From positions 1 to 8,942 of the forward strand of contig URSI01000037.1 of the NCBI GenBank assembly GCA_900550505.1: a DNA stretch of 8,942 bases. Direction: 5' to 3'. The position numbers and the translations under genes are program-made. How positions within the stretch are numbered: position 1 is the stretch's first letter; the number at the start of each line of letters is the position of its first letter. Shown piece by piece: positions 6,619-8,942 of the stretch. This DNA is from an uncultured Eubacteriales bacterium. Its GTDB lineage: Bacteria > Bacillota > Clostridia > Oscillospirales > CAG-382. The notes under the pieces are model-generated. The model was not told the origin of the DNA and ran no database searches. It was given only the letters and a program-made list of their open reading frames with translations.

Positions 6619-7185
6619 ATGCGCAATATAAAGCTTTTTGCCCTACTGCTCTGTCTGCCGGTCATGCTGTTCGCATCGTGCAGCGGAGATACGGATGAAA
6701 TCTCGGCTTCTTCCGACGCTCAGAGCACATCCGCTTCTTCGGCAAGCTGTGTTGAGATATGTGACAGCGCATATCAGATCGAAACGAAAGCTTCGGGCAT
6801 AACTTCGCATAACGTATATTCAAACGAAGGTACGCAGCTGGACGAATTCATGACGTCAAGCTATTACGGCACGCTTCTTGAATCGCCCGATCTTACAGCC
6901 TATGAAGGATACGCCGTTTTCATCACAGACGAACCGGTAGTCTCGGAGTTCGGCATATTCAAATCCTCAGATCAAGCTCTCATCGATCAGGCTGAGGAAT
7001 TCTGTGCAAGAAGGCTTGAGGCGATACGCAAGAAATATGAGGGATATAAACCCGAGCTCGTAGCGGCTGCCGAAGGCGCCCTGTGTGAAACATACAGCGG
7101 ATATGTATATTATATAGCGACGACGGAAAGCAACGAGGAAATACGCAATATCATACGGGGAATGATAGACGGCTCTCATAACTGA
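6619..7185 (+). CDS. Predicted secreted lipoprotein, DUF4358-like
   Basis: Function unknown. The 188-residue product starts with a lipoprotein signal peptide: a positively charged MRNIK, a hydrophobic stretch LFALLLCLPVMLF and a lipobox FASC with the acylated Cys at 21. A low-complexity Ser/Asp/Ala linker follows (about 22-43). The folded part, about 70-185, resembles DUF4358 from memory: a strand EFGIFKSSDQ, a helix ALIDQAEEFCARRLEAIRKKYEGYKPE, then a strand/helix pair SGYVYYIATTESNEEIRNIIRGM. It should sit on the outer face of the cytoplasmic membrane. Ribosome site AGAGG lies 8 nt before ATG. It is 119 bp after coaW and 16 bp before the HTH gene, suggesting a two-gene transcript. Other Cys residues at 44 and 48 (SCVEIC) are close enough to form a disulfide. 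Assignment to DUF4358 is moderate; the lipoprotein call is firm. Confidence 0.8.
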   Translation: MRNIKLFALLLCLPVMLFASCSGDTDEISASSDAQSTSASSASCVEICDSAYQIETKASGITSHNVYSNEGTQLDEFMTSSYYGTLLESPDLTAYEGYAVFITDEPVVSEFGIFKSSDQALIDQAEEFCARRLEAIRKKYEGYKPELVAAAEGALCETYSGYVYYIATTESNEEIRNIIRGMIDGSHN

Positions 7186-7201
7186 ATTCGGAGGTGTCAA
7201 A

Positions 7202-7582
7202 ATGTCTTCAAGATTTTCGAAAAGGATATTTGCCATGCTGCTTGAAAAGGGCAAAGGTTCAAGAAGCTGGCGTCAGTTTTCACTCGACGCGGGCATAAGC
7301 TATGTACAGATGCTGAAGCTCGCGCAGGGCGAGCAGGAAAACCCGCCCCGCCCGAAGCTTATCCGCAAGGTAGCCGCCGCTTCCGAGTCTGTAACTCTTG
7401 AGGATTACTTTTTTGCCGTGGGCTCAGGCACGGAGACCGCGCCGTCGGCACATCATACTCGGAGCGAAACAAACAACCGGTTTTGTGAAATCTACCGCTC
7501 GTTGGGCTCCAAACAGCGACGCGTCATAGAGTCGTTTGCGGAATTTCTTGCCACTACAACCCAAAGCGAAGAAAAAGACTGA
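7202..7582 (+). CDS. Small helix-turn-helix (XRE-like) DNA-binding protein
   Basis: The 126-residue protein has an N-terminal region (about 5-60) matching the lambda-repressor/XRE pattern seen in Firmicutes regulators. RSWRQFSLDAGISYVQMLKLAQGEQENPPRPKLIRKVAAA reads as helix 2, turn, recognition helix, then the NPPRPKLIRKVA segment typical of helix 4, followed by VTLEDYFFAVG. A polar linker (about 75-90) precedes a second short helical segment (NNRFCEIYRSLGSKQRRVIESFAEFLAT), which may dimerise; a similar tail occurs in several phage and SinR/ImmR-like regulators. It has a strong ribosome site, GGAGGTG, 5 nt before ATG, and follows the lipoprotein gene by 16 bp, so the pair is probably cotranscribed. 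Its targets are unknown; the palindrome upstream of the lipoprotein gene is a plausible autoregulatory site. An alternative view is a non-DNA-binding structural homologue. Confidence 0.7.
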   Translation: MSSRFSKRIFAMLLEKGKGSRSWRQFSLDAGISYVQMLKLAQGEQENPPRPKLIRKVAAASESVTLEDYFFAVGSGTETAPSAHHTRSETNNRFCEIYRSLGSKQRRVIESFAEFLATTTQSEEKD

Positions 7583-7599
7583 ACTTCCCCACCTGATCT

Positions 7600-8016
7600 T
7601 CAATCCGTCAGGAGCAATACAAGCACGACGAGCACCAGTATATCGTTGTCGCCGTTGCCGTCCAGAAGCAGCAGAAGAGCAATGCCTATGAGGAGCAGAT
7701 CCTCAAGTCCTATGCTCCTCAGCCTGTCGGTAATAGAGCCGAACAGCCCTGACAGCAGACCGCTGTCATGGCGATTCTCACGGCCGCACGCGGCTATTTC
7801 GCCGCGGGTTTCGCCGTATTCCTCACGCTCATTACGTTCATCACGGTCTCGTCTGTCATGACTTGTGTCTTTGTTGCCGTGGTCGCTTCCGTACGCGGAC
7901 GCAAATGTTTCATCAACACGGTACGCAGTTGACGGCTCTTCTTCTCTTTCATACATCGGGACCGCCCTGTAACCGCCTGATGTTGCCGACGCGCCGTTTT
8001 TTGTCGTGTATACCAT
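7600..8016 (-). CDS. Hypothetical protein with charged disordered body and C-terminal hydrophobic hairpin
   Basis: Function unknown. The 138 residues fall into three parts. Residues 1-45 are polar and Tyr/Ala/Ser-rich. Residues 46-85 are a strongly charged Asp/Arg/Glu segment (HDRRDRDERNEREEYGETRGE), surely disordered. Residues 86-138 begin with an amphipathic helix (LLSGLFGSITDRLRSIG) and end in two hydrophobic runs, LEDLLLIGIALLLLL (104-118) and ILVLVVLVLLL (126-136), separated by DGNGDND. Each run is short for a full membrane span, so a re-entrant hairpin or an oligomerising zipper is more likely than two classical helices. Small clostridial proteins with a similar Leu-run/acidic-turn/Leu-run tail exist in my recollection but have no assigned role. 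ATG 8016 is preferred over the upstream GTG 8025 because GGGAGGTGA lies just before it. It is the last gene of a coupled three-gene set. Confidence 0.7.
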   Translation of the reverse strand: MVYTTKNGASATSGGYRAVPMYEREEEPSTAYRVDETFASAYGSDHGNKDTSHDRRDRDERNEREEYGETRGEIAACGRENRHDSGLLSGLFGSITDRLRSIGLEDLLLIGIALLLLLDGNGDNDILVLVVLVLLLTD

Positions 8017-8021
8017 AGGGC

Positions 8022-8030
8022 TCACCTCCC
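8022..8030 (-). promoter_or_regulatory. Strong ribosome binding site deciding the start of the 138-residue gene
   Basis: GGGAGGTGA on the minus strand is embedded in the last codons and TGA stop of the upstream gene. It gives a 6-nt spacing (after GGAGGTG) to ATG 8016. The GTG inside it (8025) would overlap its own ribosome site, so it is an unlikely start. Confidence 0.7.
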
Positions 8031-8381
8031 GCGGACTGAGCCGAGTAGCTTTGCGGCGCTCATGACGCCGATCATGCTGTCTATTTTCTTGCGACGTGAT
8101 TCACTCACAAACGGACGCAAAGCGCGAAGCAACTCCTCGCTGCCGCCTCCACGCTGCAAATCGGGCAGCGCAACCGCCGGTACGGCTTCCGGTCTGCCCG
8201 TTTCGGGGCGCTCCATACGTGTGACCGGGACATCGCTTTCGCGTATGGTATCATCGGTCGACCGGGTCGACGAAGCATCTGTCGCCCCCTCATTGGTGAA
8301 ACGCTTCGACAGCTGTGCTATCTGTGCCATTGCCTCCGGGTCGGACATTATACGTCCGAGTGCGGCACCGAGATCCTCCAT
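8022..8381 (-). CDS. Hypothetical protein, ordered ends with disordered middle
   Basis: Function unknown. From ATG 8381 the product has 119 residues. An N-terminal helical segment MEDLGAALGRIMSDPEAMAQIAQLSKRF (1-28) is followed by a polar Thr/Ser/Asp/Arg/Pro-rich stretch (29-80) that looks disordered. A C-terminal helical part, EELLRALRPFVSESRRKKIDSMIGVMSAAKLLGS (82-115), ends it. The pairing of a 'DPE.M..I..L' N-terminus with an 'LL.AL.P...E.RR.KID..I..M' C-terminus is one I recall from uncharacterised Clostridia proteins, not a named family. A longer reading frame reaching 8447 would overlap the upstream gene by 65 bp and adds an unrelated sequence, so 8381 is chosen. Its ATG follows the upstream TGA after one base (TGAGATG), indicating coupled translation. 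No membrane segment or signal peptide is present. Confidence 0.7.
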   Translation of the reverse strand: MEDLGAALGRIMSDPEAMAQIAQLSKRFTNEGATDASSTRSTDDTIRESDVPVTRMERPETGRPEAVPAVALPDLQRGGGSEELLRALRPFVSESRRKKIDSMIGVMSAAKLLGSVRGR

Positions 8382-8382
8382 C

Positions 8383-8643
8383 TCAGAGTCCCAGTTGCCG
8401 CATGACCGAGTCGACGGCAGCACGATCGGTCTTGTCAAGCAATTCACGCATCTGCGAATCCGACATGGAGCCTATCATGGCTCTCAGTCTTCCGACATCG
8501 GATGTAAGCCGTGCAAGTCTCGCCGGGTCAGCGTCCAGTGAACCGCCTATTTTACCCACGACTGTGCGCAGTTCTCCGTCGGAAAGCCCTGCGAGTTTAC
8601 TGCGCACGGCCGATACGGCATCATCATATCCGTTTTTGTTCAT
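8383..8643 (-). CDS. Small helical hypothetical protein with internal duplication
   Basis: Function unknown. The 86-residue product is predicted to be nearly all helix and carries two copies of a 14-residue motif 40 residues apart: AGLSDGELRTVVGK (18-31) and GSMSDSQMRELLDK (58-71). They share the S-D pair, the Arg at motif position 9 and the terminal Lys, with hydrophobic positions conserved in type. This implies a duplicated helix-capping unit. There is no signal peptide, Cys or metal motif. The ribosome site (AAAGGAAG, about 7 nt before ATG 8643) is good. It is the first of three coupled genes read leftward, and it diverges from a membrane protein gene 50 bp away. I could not identify a convincing promoter hexamer pair for it; the promoter may lie within the first codons of the divergent gene. 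Confidence 0.75.
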   Translation of the reverse strand: MNKNGYDDAVSAVRSKLAGLSDGELRTVVGKIGGSLDADPARLARLTSDVGRLRAMIGSMSDSQMRELLDKTDRAAVDSVMRQLGL

Positions 8644-8693
8644 CTGCTAACTTCCTTTCGGTAAAAAATCACATAGTTGGAACGGTGACATTC

Positions 8694-8942
8694 ATGTTCA
8701 TGTGCAAACCAGAAAAAAACAAAAAGCAATCGACAGCCACAATAATAATTTTTATTCTCATCGCCCTGATCTTTGCCATACTGTCCGCGATCAGTCCCGC
8801 CTATAAGTGGTTTTTTCAGCTGCTGTTCATAGCGGCAACCGCAGTCGTCATCTTTGTCCTGACACGATACACAATGGCGCAGTGGATCTACCGTGTGGAA
8901 GGCAGCACATTTGAGGTAATCAAGCAGTCCGGCTCAAAGTCC
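8694..8942 (+). CDS. Hypothetical two-helix membrane protein (partial, 3' end outside window)
   Basis: Function unknown. The first 83 codons are present and the gene runs off the right edge. A short basic N-terminus (MFMCKPEKNKKQST) precedes two transmembrane helices: TIIIFILIALIFAILSAI (about 16-33) and FFQLLFIAATAVVIFVLT (about 40-57). Then RYTMAQWIYRVEGSTFEVIKQSGSKS starts what looks like a soluble beta-rich domain. By the positive-inside rule both termini face the cytoplasm. The layout (helical hairpin, then a RY....Y.V.... FEV.K..G pattern) resembles uncharacterised clostridial membrane proteins that I recall only loosely. ATG 8694 has GGTGA 5 nt upstream; a second ATG two codons on is possible. 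It is divergent from the three-gene set. Confidence 0.75.
   Translation, partial: MFMCKPEKNKKQSTATIIIFILIALIFAILSAISPAYKWFFQLLFIAATAVVIFVLTRYTMAQWIYRVEGSTFEVIKQSGSKS

Noticed and set aside
7583..7615. CCTGA...TCAGG hairpin as a bidirectional terminator
   Set aside because: The stem is only five pairs with an 11-nt loop and there is no T-run on either side.
8255..8272. Twin GTCGAC sites three bases apart as a possible protein-binding element
   Set aside because: They lie inside the coding region of the 119-residue protein in a Ser/Thr/Arg/Asp stretch and are explained by codon choice.
1..8942. Mobile element, phage, CRISPR, toxin-antitoxin or defence module
   Set aside because: No transposase, integrase, regular spaced repeats, terminal inverted repeats or recognised defence domain is present. 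The HTH gene partners a lipoprotein rather than a toxin-like gene.

Overview
The window looks like a chromosomal segment of an anaerobic, gut-type member of the Clostridia (Bacillota), probably from the Oscillospirales or Christensenellales side. This rests on three things: the gene order nusB-xseA-xseB-ispA-dxs-tlyA, which is the classic Firmicutes housekeeping cluster (Bacillus subtilis has the same order with folD inserted); a type II pantothenate kinase; and a DUF4358-type lipoprotein plus a set of small proteins of clostridial style. Base composition is moderately GC-rich and looks even throughout. There are no mobile elements, rRNA or tRNA genes, or CRISPR arrays. The lineage assignment is an inference from gene content, not a database result.

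Positions 1-5347 (minus strand) hold a tightly packed operon read from right to left: nusB, xseA, xseB, ispA, dxs and the first 177 codons of tlyA. Most junctions overlap by 1-14 nt. The exception is a gap of about 200 bp between ispA and dxs, which carries its own sigma-A-type promoter. The operon combines transcription antitermination (NusB), DNA processing (both exonuclease VII subunits), the first step of the MEP isoprenoid pathway (Dxs), prenyl chain elongation (IspA) and rRNA methylation (TlyA). The IspA homologue is unusual: it lacks about 11 residues next to its second Asp-rich motif.

Positions 5348-5659 form a divergent control region. A good promoter reads left into nusB, and a promoter with perfect consensus hexamers reads right into coaW. 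Positions 5660-7582 (plus strand) hold coaW, then a gap with a 30-bp near-palindrome, then a lipoprotein gene and a small helix-turn-helix protein gene that appear to form a two-gene unit.

Positions 7600-8643 (minus strand) hold three small, translationally coupled genes of unknown function: an 86-residue helical protein with an internal duplication, a 119-residue protein with ordered ends and a disordered centre, and a 138-residue protein with a charged, disordered body and a hydrophobic hairpin tail. They converge on the helix-turn-helix gene with only 17 bp between stop codons. They diverge, 50 bp apart, from a two-helix membrane protein gene that runs off the right edge. This trio is the best candidate in the window for an undescribed system.
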